Shown: piece after piece, positions 1-8,162 of the stretch
Numbering within the stretch: the first letter of the stretch is position 1
Layout of the letters: every line of letters begins with the position of its first letter
Origin: Hyphomonadaceae bacterium TMED5
GTDB taxonomy: Bacteria; Pseudomonadota; Alphaproteobacteria; Caulobacterales; Hyphomonadaceae
Reading direction: 5' to 3'
DNA: 64,000 nt
Assembly (NCBI GenBank): GCA_002173095.1
Contig: NHBK01000009.1
Location: 372,001 to 436,000 of the forward strand
The notes under the pieces: model-generated
Told to the model about the DNA's origin: nothing
Seen by the model: only the letters and a program-made list of their open reading frames with translations
Database searches by the model: none
Position numbers and translations under genes: made by a program

Positions 1-1685
1 CGGAGCTGGCGTCTGAACAGGCCTTTTTTGTCGAGCGCAAAGCGAAGCGAGCGCCAGCCAAGTGCCGGGTTTTCCTCGTTTGCATGTCGCGCATTGCGCA
101 GAAGTTTGTCGCCGCCAAGATCCAGCGTGCGGAAAAGCACAGGCCGGTCACCAGCGGTCTCAACCACCTGAGCGTAAAATGACTGCTGCTCCAGGCGCGT
201 TGGAAGCGTCTCTGAAACGAGGAATTGGAATTCGGTGCGGAAGAGGCCAATGCCATCCGCGCCGGATGCATCCAGATTGTCGACGTCGATATTGAGGCCG
301 GCATTCATCATCAGCTCGACATGCACGCCGTCCTGGGTATCGCCTTTGAGGTCGCGAATAGCCGCAAATTCGGCAAGGCGCTGGCTGCGCATGGCCAGTC
401 GGTCACGATAGACAGCAACCAGATCCGGTTCCGGGCGAATATGAATATGGCCGGTATCGCCATCGACAATGATCTGATCGCCGCTCTCGGCAAACGCCAT
501 GACGCGTTCAACTCCGCCCACCAGCGGCAGGCCAAGGGCGCGTGCGACAATCACGGCATGGGAGGTTGTGCTTTCATCTTCCAGAACCAGCGCGCGCAGG
601 CCCGCATTTCGGTATTCCAGAAGATCAGCCGGGCCAAGACGGCGCGCCACGAGAATAGCACCATCATGATCAACCGAGGCTGTGCTGCCATCCATGCCCG
701 CAAGAATACGCAGCAGGCGGTTGTCGAGGTCTTCAAGGTCGTGAAGACGATCGCGCAGATAGCTGTCCGTTGCGCTTTGCAGGCGCGCACGGTGTTCACG
801 TCGTGCCCGGTCAACCGCTGCTTCAGCAGACAGGCCGGATGAGACAGCATCCAGTAATCGCGCGGCCCAGGACGGGTCATAGGCCAGCATGCGATAGGTT
901 TCCAGAATGTCCCGGCTCTCACCCGCAAGCGGTGAGACGTGCTGGATCATCATGGAATCGACGAATGAACGCAGTTGTTCCAGCGCCTGTTTGAGGCGGT
1001 CTTCTTCCTTGCCGATATCAGTCGCAAAGAAACGGGCAGGCGGCACGACCGGGTCGTGCATATGGATCGGCCCCATGGCGAGGCCATCGCTCAGCGACTG
1101 GCCAACGAGCTCGATTGGACGGTTTGGACGAACGGCGACGTCTGCCAGCTCTTCGGAGCCGCTCTTACTTTCGGTGGTGACGACTTCTGCAAGGACCATG
1201 GCAATGGTCTGCAGCGTCTCCATATCCTCATCGTCATAGACACGGGAGACGACGTTCTGAACGGCCAGAACACCAATCACCCGGCCAAAGCGAAGGATCG
1301 GTACACCCAGGAAGGATGTGTACGGGTCCTCACCCGTTTCCGGGCGATAGCTGAAGCGAGGGTGGTGCGGTGCGTCCTGAATATTCTGAGGGCGCGCCTC
1401 AGATGCAACGAGACCGATCAGACCTTCAGTTGGCGCAAGACGCGTACGTTTGACCGCATCTGCCTGAAGACCTTCAGTGGCGACGAGTTCAAAGTCGCCA
1501 TTTTCCAGACGCAGATAGATGGAGCAGACATCGGCCACGAAAGACCGGGCCACCAGTTCCACCACACCGGCAAGGCGCCCATCAAGGCTCCGGCCCTCTG
1601 CCATAAGCGAGCGGAGCCGCGTCATCAGAATGCGCGGCGCAACTGCGCCTACCGGGCGAGGAGGAGGCCTGTTTGGTGGGGCCAT
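1..1685 (-). CDS. ptsP: Phosphoenolpyruvate-protein phosphotransferase PtsP (EI-Ntr), C-terminus cut by window edge
   Basis: This is enzyme I of the nitrogen PTS, which autophosphorylates from PEP and passes phosphate to NPr. The 561 residues visible start MAPPNRPPPRP. A GAF domain covers about residues 20-150, followed by the PEP-utiliser N-terminal and swivelling domains. The phospho-histidine sits in DESTTSHAVIVAR (His376), and the PEP-binding barrel begins with ADGIGLFRTEF. It lies 19 bp downstream of lysC on the same strand, an arrangement known in alphaproteobacteria, so the two are probably cotranscribed. The end of the barrel and the stop codon lie left of position 1. Residues from about 180 on match enzyme I generally; the GAF domain separates it from the sugar-PTS PtsI. 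Confidence 0.93.
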   Translation of the reverse strand, partial: MAPPNRPPPRPVGAVAPRILMTRLRSLMAEGRSLDGRLAGVVELVARSFVADVCSIYLRLENGDFELVATEGLQADAVKRTRLAPTEGLIGLVASEARPQNIQDAPHHPRFSYRPETGEDPYTSFLGVPILRFGRVIGVLAVQNVVSRVYDDEDMETLQTIAMVLAEVVTTESKSGSEELADVAVRPNRPIELVGQSLSDGLAMGPIHMHDPVVPPARFFATDIGKEEDRLKQALEQLRSFVDSMMIQHVSPLAGESRDILETYRMLAYDPSWAARLLDAVSSGLSAEAAVDRARREHRARLQSATDSYLRDRLHDLEDLDNRLLRILAGMDGSTASVDHDGAILVARRLGPADLLEYRNAGLRALVLEDESTTSHAVIVARALGLPLVGGVERVMAFAESGDQIIVDGDTGHIHIRPEPDLVAVYRDRLAMRSQRLAEFAAIRDLKGDTQDGVHVELMMNAGLNIDVDNLDASGADGIGLFRTEFQFLVSETLPTRLEQQSFYAQVVETAGDRPVLFRTLDLGGDKLLRNARHANEENPALGWRSLRFALDKKGLFRRQL

Positions 1686-1704
1686 GATCTCTCGGTTTAA
1701 GTCC

Positions 1705-2958
1705 TCAGCTTCCTGCGTCTAAGCCATAAGCGGTGTGCAGCGCACGAACAGCGAGCTCTGTGTAGGACGCATCAATCAGAACAGAGATTTTGATCTCGGA
1801 TGTTGAGATAACCTGAATGTTGATACCTTTTGCAGAGAGCGCGTCGAACATGGTTTTGGCAACGCCTGTATGGCTTCGCATGCCAACACCAATAACGGAA
1901 ACTTTGGCAACATTCCGGTCAACAACGACAGATTCAAAGCCGATTTTGTCTTTTGCATCCTGCAGGACAGAAACAGCCAGTTCTGAGTCACGTTCTGTGC
2001 AGGTGAAAACCATGTTTGCCAGTTCCGGACCACGTGAGTCGGCCTGAACAATCATATCCACATTCACATTGGATTCCGCCAGACGGGAGAAAATGTCGGC
2101 GGCGATACCTGGATGGTTAGACACACCAAGCAGGCTGATTTTGGCTTCATCGCGGCTATATGCGATGCCGCTGACAACCTGTTTTTCCATTATCTCATCC
2201 TCATCACAAACGAGTGTACCTGAATTATCGGCGCCGGGCTCAGCGAAGCTGGAAAGCACGCGTATTGGCACCTGGTGGTTCATGGCAAGTTCTACAGAGC
2301 GGGTCTGAAGGACCTTCGCGCCGAGAGATGCCATTTCGAGCATTTCCTCATAGGAGATTTTGTCGATCCGGCGCGCTTTGGACACAATGCGCGGGTCGGT
2401 CGTGTAGACGCCATCGACGTCTGTATAAATATCGCAGCGTTCAGCGCGCAGAGCGGCCGCAACCGCAACAGCCGACGTGTCTGAGCCGCCACGGCCAAGC
2501 GTGGTGATGCGGTCATCGTCTGTGCGGCCCTGAAAACCTGCGACGACAGCAATTTCGCCAGACGCGACAGATTGCGAGAAGGCCTCGCCATCAATGTCAC
2601 GAATACGGGCTTTGCCGTGCACATCATTGGTTAGGAGTGGCATCTGCCAGCCCAGCCAGGAGCGGGCTTTAAGGCCTCGCTTGCGCAGAGCGAGCGCGAG
2701 GAGACCAGACGTGACCTGCTCACCGGAGGAGACAATCACATCGTATTCGTCGTCGAAATTTTCGCCGACAACGGCCGGACCTGCAGCATTGGTAGCCAGA
2801 CCCACAAGGTGGTTTGTCTGTCCTGCCATGGCAGAAACAATAACGGCCACGCCGCCCGGGTTGGTTTCGGCCTGTTTAGCGACCACATCAGCGACATGGT
2901 TTATGCGTTCGAGATCAGCGACTGACGTGCCGCCAAACTTCATGACTATGGGTGACAT
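1705..2958 (-). CDS. lysC: Aspartate kinase
   Basis: Aspartokinase phosphorylates L-aspartate as the first step to lysine, threonine, methionine and diaminopimelate. The protein has 417 residues and begins MSPIVMKFGGTSV, the nucleotide-binding signature of the family. SSGEQV and GRGGSDTSA are further kinase motifs. The C-terminal part (about 265-417) carries two ACT repeats for feedback control. Length is normal for a monofunctional bacterial aspartokinase. It is the first gene of a probable lysC-ptsP unit and diverges from ubiG, whose start is 92 bp away. Confidence 0.96.
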   Translation of the reverse strand: MSPIVMKFGGTSVADLERINHVADVVAKQAETNPGGVAVIVSAMAGQTNHLVGLATNAAGPAVVGENFDDEYDVIVSSGEQVTSGLLALALRKRGLKARSWLGWQMPLLTNDVHGKARIRDIDGEAFSQSVASGEIAVVAGFQGRTDDDRITTLGRGGSDTSAVAVAAALRAERCDIYTDVDGVYTTDPRIVSKARRIDKISYEEMLEMASLGAKVLQTRSVELAMNHQVPIRVLSSFAEPGADNSGTLVCDEDEIMEKQVVSGIAYSRDEAKISLLGVSNHPGIAADIFSRLAESNVNVDMIVQADSRGPELANMVFTCTERDSELAVSVLQDAKDKIGFESVVVDRNVAKVSVIGVGMRSHTGVAKTMFDALSAKGINIQVISTSEIKISVLIDASYTELAVRALHTAYGLDAGS

Positions 2959-3010
2959 TGGCGTTTTCGGTTTTGTTTCTTTTATCTTGGACTAGAATTC
3001 ACGACCTTGT

Positions 3011-3020
3011 AGGAGGTGAT
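3011..3020 (+). promoter_or_regulatory. Perfect 10-base Shine-Dalgarno sequence
   Basis: The bases AGGAGGTGAT are complementary over all ten positions to the conserved 3' end of 16S rRNA. They are placed for the GTG at 3022, not for the ubiG ATG at 3051, which is 30 nt away. The ubiG frame has no start codon (ATG, GTG or TTG) between this site and 3051. Confidence 0.6.
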
Positions 3021-3021
3021 C

Positions 3022-3054
3022 GTGATTGGTGCAAATGCGGAGATGGCGTTATGA
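3022..3054 (+). CDS. Putative 10-codon leader peptide translationally coupled to ubiG
   Basis: A GTG-initiated ORF encodes MIGANAEMAL. It lies directly behind a perfect Shine-Dalgarno sequence, and its TGA stop overlaps the ubiG ATG in an ATGA junction at 3051-3054. ubiG itself has only a weak ribosome-binding site, so ribosomes may load on this micro-ORF and re-initiate at ubiG. The peptide has no recognisable regulatory codon run. Existence is inferred from geometry only, and no homologue is known to me. Confidence 0.42.
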   Translation: MIGANAEMAL

Positions 3055-3830
3055 GTGAGAATTCTCTGAATGAGGCTCCTGAAGGTCTGATTTCTCCGAG
3101 TATCGACCCTGAAGAGGTCTCCAAGTTCTCCGCAATAGCGAGTGAATGGTGGGACCCCAAGGGAAAATTTCGTCCTCTCCATAAATTTAATCCCACGAGA
3201 TTGCGATTCTTAAGAGAGACTCTGGTCTCACATTTCGATCTCAATGCCCGTGCGGTCCGCCCTTTGGAAGGGTTGAGACTGCTTGATATTGGTTGCGGTG
3301 GGGGTCTGATCTCGGAGCCAATGGCACGCCTCGGCGCCAGTGTGACTGGCGTTGATGCCTCTGAGAACAATATAAAAACGGCTAAAGTACATGCTGAGCA
3401 GCAGGGCTTGTCGATTGATTTTCGCGCAGGCACGGCTGAAGCACTGCTCGCTTCGGGAGAAGAAAAGTTTGATGTCGTCCTGAATATGGAAGTCATTGAG
3501 CATGTCGCTGACCCGGAAACCTATCTCACCGATTGCTGCGGACTGTTAAAGCCGGGCGGTGTGACGGTTGTGGCAACGCTCAACAAAACGCCAAAAGCGC
3601 TCGCGCTGGCCGTCGTCGGGGCGGAATATGTGCTGGGCTGGCTGCCGCGCGGCACGCACGATTTTTCGAAATTCCTGAAGCCGGAACAGATTACATCCTG
3701 GCTGGAGGCGGCAGGCCTTGAGTGTGAGCCAGCCGTTGGCGTCAGCTATAAACCGCTTGGTGATAGCTGGGCGGTCTCATCCGACACGGATGTGAATTAT
3801 ATGATTGTGGCGCGAAAGCCGGCTGGATAA
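3051..3830 (+). CDS. ubiG: Ubiquinone biosynthesis O-methyltransferase UbiG
   Basis: UbiG performs both SAM-dependent O-methylations of ubiquinone biosynthesis (the 2-polyprenyl-6-hydroxyphenol and 3-demethylubiquinol steps). The 259-residue protein shows FSAIASEWWDPKGKF near the N-terminus, typical of UbiG. The SAM motif LLDIGCGGG lies at residues 77-85 and EVIEHVADP in the middle. An upstream in-frame ATG at 2952 would add 33 residues that overlap lysC and do not resemble the family, so MSEN at 3051 is preferred. It is transcribed divergently from lysC. Confidence 0.95.
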   Translation: MSENSLNEAPEGLISPSIDPEEVSKFSAIASEWWDPKGKFRPLHKFNPTRLRFLRETLVSHFDLNARAVRPLEGLRLLDIGCGGGLISEPMARLGASVTGVDASENNIKTAKVHAEQQGLSIDFRAGTAEALLASGEEKFDVVLNMEVIEHVADPETYLTDCCGLLKPGGVTVVATLNKTPKALALAVVGAEYVLGWLPRGTHDFSKFLKPEQITSWLEAAGLECEPAVGVSYKPLGDSWAVSSDTDVNYMIVARKPAG

Positions 3831-3838
3831 TCAGCCGG
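3819..3838 (+). terminator. Inverted repeat at the end of ubiG
   Basis: CCGGCTG (3819-3825) and CAGCCGG (3832-3838) form a perfect 7-bp stem with a 6-nt loop spanning the ubiG stop codon. No strong T-run follows, so it is a weak or bidirectional terminator candidate between two convergent genes. Confidence 0.35.
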
Positions 3839-3848
3839 TTCATTCGGT

Positions 3849-4685
3849 TTATGGATAGATGATATCCAGAGATTCAGCGTCTTCGATATTGCAGACATAG
3901 CTGACATCCTGAAGGGCGCGGCGTGCTGCGCCCATAAACAGGCCATGCTCATTGGCGATCTGGTTTAAATCCCAGCCATTGTCCGCTGCGATCTGCATGA
4001 AGTTCACAAACCCCTGCTGCCAGCCCATGCCGCAATAAGAGCGTGCGCCGGAAACAATGCCCATTATAGCGACATCATCTTCGCGCAGTTCTTCAGACAG
4101 AAGTGCGAGGACGAGCTCAGACTGATTATAGTCGAGGAAGGACTGATCCGGGCGCGCCGGGACCGGCATAGGTACTGGAAAGGCATTTGGCTGAGCGTCT
4201 GTTTCATCCTGAACCAGTTGAACCGGTGGATTGGCTTCAGCCAGTTCGAGTTCAAGAGCCTCGGCCTCTGCATAGAGCGCGTCAGAGCGCGCAATCAGAA
4301 GAGGTATCTGTGATGCAATGGCATTGCCGTCTGCATAGAGGGCCTCAATGTCGGAATCGACGTCTTTGATCTGAGCTTCAATTGCTGCTGCGTCTTCTTC
4401 TGTTTCGGCCGCTTCATATGCCGTCACAAGTTCTGCACGTTCTGCACCGGCAGAGCTCAGCGCGTCATTCAGGGCGATAATGGCATCATCCATACGAATG
4501 GCTTCTTCGCGCAGGGTATCAGCCTCCGCGCGAAGCAGTTCCGGGTCGCGAGGCGTGGTCGCCTCCTCAGCTTCAGCGACCTGCGCTTCAGCCTGTTGTG
4601 CCATATATGGAAGATCAGAGCCCGCTGGAACGGTCTGGCAGGCTGCAATAAGCAGCAGTGCAGATAGTAATATCAGGTGTCTCAC
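3849..4685 (-). CDS. Predicted lipoprotein with long helical/coiled-coil region
   Basis: I do not recognise the family. The GTG start follows AGGAG at 6-nt spacing. The first residues MRHLILLSALLLIAACQT form a lipoprotein signal with the lipobox cysteine at 16. Residues about 30-150 are rich in Ala and Glu and predicted as coiled coil. A Pro-rich linker follows (about 165-185). A separate C-terminal segment (about 190-278) contains two cysteines and a YCGMGWQQGF motif. It is probably membrane-anchored in the periplasm. It is convergent with ubiG and has no clear operon partner. Confidence 0.75.
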   Translation of the reverse strand: MRHLILLSALLLIAACQTVPAGSDLPYMAQQAEAQVAEAEEATTPRDPELLRAEADTLREEAIRMDDAIIALNDALSSAGAERAELVTAYEAAETEEDAAAIEAQIKDVDSDIEALYADGNAIASQIPLLIARSDALYAEAEALELELAEANPPVQLVQDETDAQPNAFPVPMPVPARPDQSFLDYNQSELVLALLSEELREDDVAIMGIVSGARSYCGMGWQQGFVNFMQIAADNGWDLNQIANEHGLFMGAARRALQDVSYVCNIEDAESLDIIYP

Positions 4686-4792
4686 ACCGGACTCCTCTCG
4701 TCTAATCCTTATGCTCTGTATGTTACAGGCGTAACAAAACAGAGCAATCGGTAGGAGAGAAGCAATATCCGGGCCAGCAGGGCGCTGGTGTA

Positions 4793-5275
4793 TCAGTCGC
4801 CCGTAACAGGAGACGAGTTGAGCTGGATATAGCTCTGAATGCCGACCTGTTTGATCAGCTCGAACTGTGTCTCGATGAAGTCGACATGTTCTTCTTCATT
4901 ATCGAGGATTTTGCAGAACAGATCGCGAGAGACATAGTCACGCACGCTTTCGCAATATTCGATCGCATCGCGCAGAAGCGGAATAGCGATTTCCTCGATC
5001 TTGAGGTCGCATTGCAGGATTTCCTCGACGGTTTCGCCGATCATCAGCTTGCCAAGATCCTGGAGGTTCGGAAGACCATTGAGGAAAAGAATGCGCTCAA
5101 TCAGCCAGTCGGCATGGTGCATTTCTTCAATGGATTCATCGTGTTCTTTTTTACCGAGCTTCGTTACGCCCCAGTCATTCAGCATGCGTGAATGCAGGAA
5201 GTATTGGTTGATCGCCGTCAGCTCGTTTTTGAGTGCCTTGTTCAGGAACTCGATGACCTTAGGGTCGCCCTTCAT
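4793..5275 (-). CDS. bfr: Bacterioferritin
   Basis: Haem-containing ferritin that oxidises and stores iron as a 24-mer shell. All canonical residues are present: ferroxidase ligands Glu18, Glu51, His54, Glu94, Glu127 and His130, and the haem-ligating Met52 in EEMHHADWL. Length (160) is normal. Start codon context is AGGAGATTCAGC-ATG. bfd lies upstream on the same strand with a 98-bp gap that holds a 10-bp inverted repeat and a 12-bp palindrome. Confidence 0.97.
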   Translation of the reverse strand: MKGDPKVIEFLNKALKNELTAINQYFLHSRMLNDWGVTKLGKKEHDESIEEMHHADWLIERILFLNGLPNLQDLGKLMIGETVEEILQCDLKIEEIAIPLLRDAIEYCESVRDYVSRDLFCKILDNEEEHVDFIETQFELIKQVGIQSYIQLNSSPVTGD

Positions 5276-5312
5276 GCTGAATCTCCTATTCTAAGACTCA
5301 GGAATAGCATTT

Positions 5313-5324
5313 TGAGCGCGCTCA
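5313..5324. promoter_or_regulatory. 12-bp palindrome upstream of bfr
   Basis: TGAGCGCGCTCA is a perfect 12-bp palindrome centred about 43 bp before the bfr start codon. The position suits an operator in a bfr promoter. It has TGA...TCA ends like alphaproteobacterial iron-regulator sites, but the spacer is 6 rather than the 9 I recall for the RirA box, so no regulator is assigned. Confidence 0.35.
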
Positions 5325-5364
5325 GAAAAGGCGTCAGTGTAAAATTTTCAATTATTTCAAGGTA

Positions 5365-5393
5365 TTGAGAATGCTAGGCGATTGCATTCTCAA
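5365..5393. promoter_or_regulatory. 10-bp perfect inverted repeat spanning the bfd stop codon
   Basis: TTGAGAATGC (5365-5374) and GCATTCTCAA (5384-5393) are perfect complements around a 9-nt loop. On the minus-strand transcript this would fold into a stable hairpin over the last bfd codons. No T-run follows, so it may be a processing/attenuation element between bfd and bfr. It also contains two inverted GAGAATG half-sites like those at the Fur-like site at 23360. Confidence 0.45.
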
Positions 5394-5580
5394 CTAGAGT
5401 ATCAGTTGCGGATGCGAGTGATTTCTGTTCGCGAAGACGCGCGCACATTTCCGGCTTACACCGGCCACACTGGAACTGATTGCCATGGAACGCCTGAATC
5501 TCTTTTGGAGATGACGCACCGTTATCAATGGCCTCGCCGACTTTGCGGCAGTTCAGATTATGACAAACGCAAATGATCAT
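5374..5580 (-). CDS. bfd: Bacterioferritin-associated ferredoxin
   Basis: Small [2Fe-2S] protein that reduces the bacterioferritin core so that stored iron can be mobilised. The 68-residue product begins MIICVCHNLNCRKVGEAI. The cluster cysteines are Cys4, Cys6, Cys38 and Cys41, the classical Bfd pattern. The ATG at 5580 is preferred to an in-frame TTG three codons upstream because family members start at MIICVC. It lies immediately upstream of bfr on the same strand. Confidence 0.93.
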   Translation of the reverse strand: MIICVCHNLNCRKVGEAIDNGASSPKEIQAFHGNQFQCGRCKPEMCARLREQKSLASATDTLVENAIA

Positions 5581-5583
5581 GAG

Positions 5584-5616
5584 TCGCAACTAGCCCCAGT
5601 TGCGAATGAATGTCAA
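5584..5616 (-). promoter_or_regulatory. Inverted repeat and Fur-like sequence at the bfd start
   Basis: TCGCAAC (5584-5590) and GTTGCGA (5599-5605) form a 7-bp inverted repeat only 3 nt before the bfd ATG. The overlapping TTGCGAATGAATGTCAA (5600-5616) keeps the left half of a palindrome of the type TTGCGAAT-N-ATTCGCAA. On the minus strand a TTGACA-like hexamer occurs at the same place. This fits an iron-responsive operator over a promoter with a very short leader, but the assignment is inference. Confidence 0.35.
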
Positions 5617-5649
5617 TCAAAAGAGTCGGCTCTGCGACAAATGTGTTTG

Positions 5650-6972
5650 TCAGAGGATATGCGCTTTGCGCGCAGCGGCTTCGAGGTCTGCGCGATGGTC
5701 GGGATGAGCAAGAGCAATCATGGCCCGCGCACGCTCTTCACCGGAAAGGCCGATCAGGCGCGCGACACCATATTCCGTCACCACAGTGTCCACGTCATTT
5801 CGGGGGGTGGTGACGGGGCCAGTGAGTTCAGGAACAATGCGGGAGATCGCGCCTTTTTTAGCGGTGCTCGTGCAGGCAATAATGGAGCGTCCGCCTTTTG
5901 AGGCGCGCGCGCCGCGTACAAAATCGAGCTGGCCACCAGAGCCGGAATACTGGCGACCGGCCAGATTTTCTGAATTGCACGCCCCGAACAAATCGACCTG
6001 AAGCGTCGCATTGATCGAGATGACGCCGTCATTCTTGGCGATATGGCGTGGGTCATTGACGATGTTCACCGGGTGAGAGTTGATCGCCGGATTATCGTCC
6101 AGGAGATCATACATACGTCGATTGCCAAGCGCGAAAGTGAAGACGGTACGGCCGGGGAATGTGTTCTTCTGCCGATTGGTCACTGCGCCCGCTTCGATGA
6201 GGTCGACCATGCCGGGTGATAGCAATTCAGTGTGAATGCCAAGATCGCGCCGGGATTTCAAATGCCCGCAAACCTCATTTGGCAGCGCGCCAATGCCCAT
6301 TTGCAGACAGGCGCCATCTGGCACCAATTCGGCAATCATCTCGCCAATATGGCGCTCTTCGGCATGGGCCTCGCGTTCAGGCGCTTCAAACAATGGGGCG
6401 TGATTTTCGATTATCCCATCAATCTCGCTGATATGGATCATGGAATCGCCGAACACGCGCGGCATATGCCGGTTCACCTCGACAATGGTGTGCCTGGCAG
6501 ATCGCGCAGCCGTGCTCGCATAGTCATTATTGGTCCCGAAGGAGAAATAGCCATGCTTATCCATAGGCGAGACGGTGGTGATGAAGGTGTCGAGCTCTAC
6601 ATGCTGGCTTAAAAGGCGCGGGGCATCTGAAAAGGCGACGGGTACGAAATTCAGAACCTTGCGCCCTTCGGCTTCGCCGCGTTCGGCGAGCGCGCGCTCT
6701 GTTGGTCCCATAAACATGCAATGCGGATGGACATGGTCCATCATCTCATAGCGCAGCAAGGTTGCGGCGGCCTCCGGCATGGAATGGAAATACCAGAGCT
6801 TTAATTCGGTAAGGTTGCCGGCCTCAATCCGCTCATTGATCGCTTGTAAAAGGGCAGGCGGCTCACCCAAGGCCATACCCATGGAGATGTTCGTGCCGGA
6901 TGAGAGAATGTTTGCGGCCTCTGCAGGTGAGCAAAGCTTAGAGGCATAGTCCTGTTCGAAAGGTCCGGTCAT
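5650..6972 (-). CDS. Acetyl-CoA hydrolase/transferase family protein (4-hydroxybutyrate CoA-transferase-like)
   Basis: Family I-type CoA-transferase or hydrolase acting on acetyl-CoA or short acyl-CoAs. The protein is 440 residues. HTELLSPG places the predicted catalytic glutamate at Glu249. The C-terminal signature VVTEYGVARLIG and FGTNND of the N-terminal domain are present. The start has GGGGAG at 6-nt spacing. It stands alone between the XRE operon and bfd on the same strand. The substrate cannot be told from sequence. Confidence 0.88.
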   Translation of the reverse strand: MTGPFEQDYASKLCSPAEAANILSSGTNISMGMALGEPPALLQAINERIEAGNLTELKLWYFHSMPEAAATLLRYEMMDHVHPHCMFMGPTERALAERGEAEGRKVLNFVPVAFSDAPRLLSQHVELDTFITTVSPMDKHGYFSFGTNNDYASTAARSARHTIVEVNRHMPRVFGDSMIHISEIDGIIENHAPLFEAPEREAHAEERHIGEMIAELVPDGACLQMGIGALPNEVCGHLKSRRDLGIHTELLSPGMVDLIEAGAVTNRQKNTFPGRTVFTFALGNRRMYDLLDDNPAINSHPVNIVNDPRHIAKNDGVISINATLQVDLFGACNSENLAGRQYSGSGGQLDFVRGARASKGGRSIIACTSTAKKGAISRIVPELTGPVTTPRNDVDTVVTEYGVARLIGLSGEERARAMIALAHPDHRADLEAAARKAHIL

Positions 6973-7044
6973 GTGTGTCTCCCCTTATCGCGGGAGAGTG
7001 TAACAGCACAGCGCCGTCCGGCCATATGACCATACGGCGCAGCT

Positions 7045-7275
7045 TTATGATTTATCCGCATCCTCATCCCAGCCGAAAACGTCTTCCAGACCGACGCCAA
7101 ACACGCGGGAAATGCGAAATGCACTTTCAAGCGAAGGCGAATACCGGCCCTGTTCAATGGCGATCACCGTCTGGCGGGTTACGCCTATAGCCTTGGCGAG
7201 GGCGGATTGGCTCATATTGTCATGCGCTTCGCGCAGGTCTTTCACTTTGTTGGTGATTGGGGGATGTTTGGCCAT
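7045..7275 (-). CDS. XRE/Cro-family transcriptional regulator
   Basis: Compact 76-residue helix-turn-helix protein. The HTH covers about residues 10-64 with SQSALAKAIGVTRQTVIAIEQ as its core, and no additional sensor domain is present. It begins one base after the stop codon of the membrane-protein gene 7277-7699, so it is almost certainly the last gene of a three-gene operon. Small XRE proteins paired with multi-span membrane proteins of about 140 residues are common. The candidate target is the repeated operator array at 8163-8248 upstream of the operon. Confidence 0.88.
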   Translation of the reverse strand: MAKHPPITNKVKDLREAHDNMSQSALAKAIGVTRQTVIAIEQGRYSPSLESAFRISRVFGVGLEDVFGWDEDADKS

Positions 7276-7276
7276 G

Positions 7277-7699
7277 TCACACGCCCCGTCGATAGAAGAG
7301 GATGGTCAATACGTATTCGGCAATTTGTGAGGCGATCAGGCTACCCACAATGATGTGGAAGAGGAGGTCGCCGTCCTGTTGCAAGACATAGTGCCAGAGA
7401 CCCGCAAAACATCCAAAGCCGAGTACATAGCCAGCGATATTGCCGGACCGGCGCAGAACTTGTTTGTCGCGTTCGTCCTCGCTGTCGTTAGACCCTTCCG
7501 GGTCTGTAATGCCGATAAGTGTGTGGGTGATGATCGCGCCAATGATCAGGGCAATGGTTGCAACCGAGGCCAGAGCCAGAACTGGCGGGGCTGTCTCACC
7601 CAGTTTGATCGAGATGTCCCAGATTGTTTTTAAATACCAGCCACCGATCACGGTGAGAAGTATGCCCATCGCCCAGGCGGATTTTTCGTGAAAAGTCAT
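7277..7699 (-). CDS. Small four-helix membrane protein, middle gene of XRE operon
   Basis: Unrecognised 140-residue integral membrane protein. Hydrophobic segments fall at about 9-29, 38-62, 86-105 and 112-135. A charged loop with SEDERDKQV separates the two halves. Size, topology and the DER-type charged loop resemble the neighbour at 7727-8149, also 140 residues, so the two are probably distant paralogues. It is followed at one base by an XRE regulator. Function unknown. Confidence 0.75.
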   Translation of the reverse strand: MTFHEKSAWAMGILLTVIGGWYLKTIWDISIKLGETAPPVLALASVATIALIIGAIITHTLIGITDPEGSNDSEDERDKQVLRRSGNIAGYVLGFGCFAGLWHYVLQQDGDLLFHIIVGSLIASQIAEYVLTILFYRRGV

Positions 7700-7726
7700 G
7701 AGTTTAGTCCTGATAAGGAAGAATGG

Positions 7727-8149
7727 TCAGGCTGGCTGACGCAGATACCACCAAAGCGAAGGCAGGCGGATGATTTCTCCGCCGATGAAGACGCCGATCA
7801 CGGCGTGCGCCAGCGCCATTGGATCTGTCAGGCCGTCAAAGGCTTCCAGAAAAATGATCGCAAGGCCGCCGGAGTAAGCGTACAGCATGTTTCGCATGGC
7901 CTTGAACTGAATGCGCGATTCCCGCTCATCGACCGTCGGCATTTCTGTTTTGTCGGTGATGCTCGTGATCACTGAAACAGCAATGATCAACGCGATCATG
8001 ATCGCGACAGACACACCCATTCGCCAGAACAGTTCTGTGCCAGTTTCCGGAACGCTCCACCAGAAGCCCCAATAGGCTCCGATATGCAGTGCGCCTGCGA
8101 GTATCGCGAATAATGATGCCGCAACATCTACGCGAAAAAAGATAGTCAT
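7727..8149 (-). CDS. Small four-helix membrane protein, first gene of XRE operon
   Basis: Unrecognised 140-residue membrane protein starting MTIFFRVDVAASLFA. Hydrophobic segments fall at about 8-30, 43-63, 88-105 and 110-130, with a charged central loop containing VDERESRI. An upstream GTG would add 12 residues reaching into the operator region, so the ATG at 8149 is chosen. A 27-bp gap separates it from the related gene 7277-7699. It is transcribed away from the repeat array at 8163-8248. Confidence 0.72.
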   Translation of the reverse strand: MTIFFRVDVAASLFAILAGALHIGAYWGFWWSVPETGTELFWRMGVSVAIMIALIIAVSVITSITDKTEMPTVDERESRIQFKAMRNMLYAYSGGLAIIFLEAFDGLTDPMALAHAVIGVFIGGEIIRLPSLWWYLRQPA

Positions 8150-8162
8150 AGTACTATACCTG

